This document shows, one piece after another, positions 5,347 through 5,525 of a stretch of DNA of 5,525 nucleotides. Both the position numbers and the translations under genes were made by a program. Source of the stretch: Arthrobacter sp. (GTDB taxonomy: Bacteria; Actinomycetota; Actinomycetes; Actinomycetales; Micrococcaceae); assembly GCA_031178585.1 (NCBI GenBank), contig JAPSIT010000082.1, forward strand, positions 1 through 5,525, given 5' to 3'. The notes beneath the pieces are model-generated. The model saw only the letters and a program-made list of their open reading frames with translations. It was not told the DNA's origin and made no database searches. How positions within the stretch are numbered: position 1 is the first letter of the stretch; each line of letters starts with the position of its first letter.

Positions 5347-5525
5347 GTGAATGTACTGATAGTTGGCGCGGGTCCGGCCGGATCCACCGCCGCGTATTAC
5401 CTCGCCAAGGCCGGCATCGACGTCACGGTGCTGGAAAAAACCAGCTTTCCGCGTGAAAAGGTGTGCGGCGACGGCCTCACGCCCCGCGCTGTCCGTGAGA
5501 TCCAGAAACTTGGCCTGCCCCACCC
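5347..5525 (+). CDS. Geranylgeranyl reductase family FAD-dependent oxidoreductase (partial, MenJ-like)
   Basis: The first 59 codons of a flavoprotein, cut by the right edge. It begins at GTG four bases after the menG stop; no strong ribosome site is visible, so translational coupling to menG is likely. The N-terminus MNVLIVGAGPAGSTAAYYLA is a Rossmann FAD-binding fold with GxGxxG (G7, G9, G12). Strand 2 ends at Glu30 (VTVLEK), expected to bind the ribose of FAD, and PREKVCGDGLTPRAV (35-49) is the Cys-Gly-Asp-Gly motif of geranylgeranyl reductases. Such enzymes reduce isoprenoid double bonds. Directly after menG, the best inference is reduction of one menaquinone side-chain unit, as MenJ does in Mycobacterium tuberculosis, giving MK(H2) species. 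An archaeal-lipid-type or other halogenase-like monooxygenase role cannot be excluded from the N-terminus alone. Confidence 0.85.
   Translation, partial: MNVLIVGAGPAGSTAAYYLAKAGIDVTVLEKTSFPREKVCGDGLTPRAVREIQKLGLPH

Noticed and set aside
1..5525. CRISPR array, tRNA or rRNA gene, insertion sequence or phage attachment site
   Set aside because: No regularly spaced repeats, cloverleaf, rRNA segments, transposase or terminal inverted repeats are visible on either strand.

Overview
The window looks like chromosomal DNA from a high-GC actinobacterium, most likely Arthrobacter, Pseudarthrobacter or a close relative in the Micrococcaceae. This rests on the GC-rich third codon positions, the actinobacterial style of the proteins, GTG starts, and the pairing of a menaquinone methyltransferase with a geranylgeranyl-reductase-type flavoprotein. 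That pairing suits organisms with partly saturated menaquinones such as MK-9(H2). The genus is an inference from protein character, since no rRNA gene is present.

Layout, left to right. (1) Bases 1-250 hold a decayed + strand gene fragment. It resembles the C-terminal endonuclease-like domain found in many actinobacterial AbiEi-type or DUF559-like hypothetical proteins. One frameshift near base 90 splits it, and recognisable homology ends near base 250. (2) A strong hairpin at 298-345 closes the operon that converges on it. (3) Bases 377-2901 on the - strand form a complete polar amino acid ABC importer operon in the order lipoprotein substrate-binding protein, permease, ATPase. A stable stem-loop lies between the first two genes, and two small dyads sit beside a possible -10 element upstream. 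(4) menF (isochorismate synthase, - strand) occupies 3073-4455. (5) A 107-bp divergent intergenic region separates menF from menG (demethylmenaquinone methyltransferase, + strand, 4563-5342). (6) Four bases after menG begins an FAD-dependent geranylgeranyl reductase family gene, cut off by the window edge.

Functionally there are two units. The importer brings a polar amino acid or related compound into the cell: the lipoprotein captures it outside the membrane, the permease (probably a homodimer) forms the channel, and the ATPase drives it. The men genes serve respiratory quinone synthesis. MenF makes isochorismate from chorismate at the entry to the pathway, MenG performs the final ring methylation, and the reductase plausibly saturates one isoprene unit of the side chain, as MenJ does in mycobacteria.

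I found no undescribed multi-gene system here; most of the window is ordinary core metabolism and transport. The points most worth a second look are the frameshifted endonuclease-like remnant, the Asn in place of the usual ligand-binding Asp in the substrate-binding protein, the unexplained dyads upstream of the importer operon, the intercistronic stem-loop, the repeat-bearing linker in MenF, and the unusual start region of menG.
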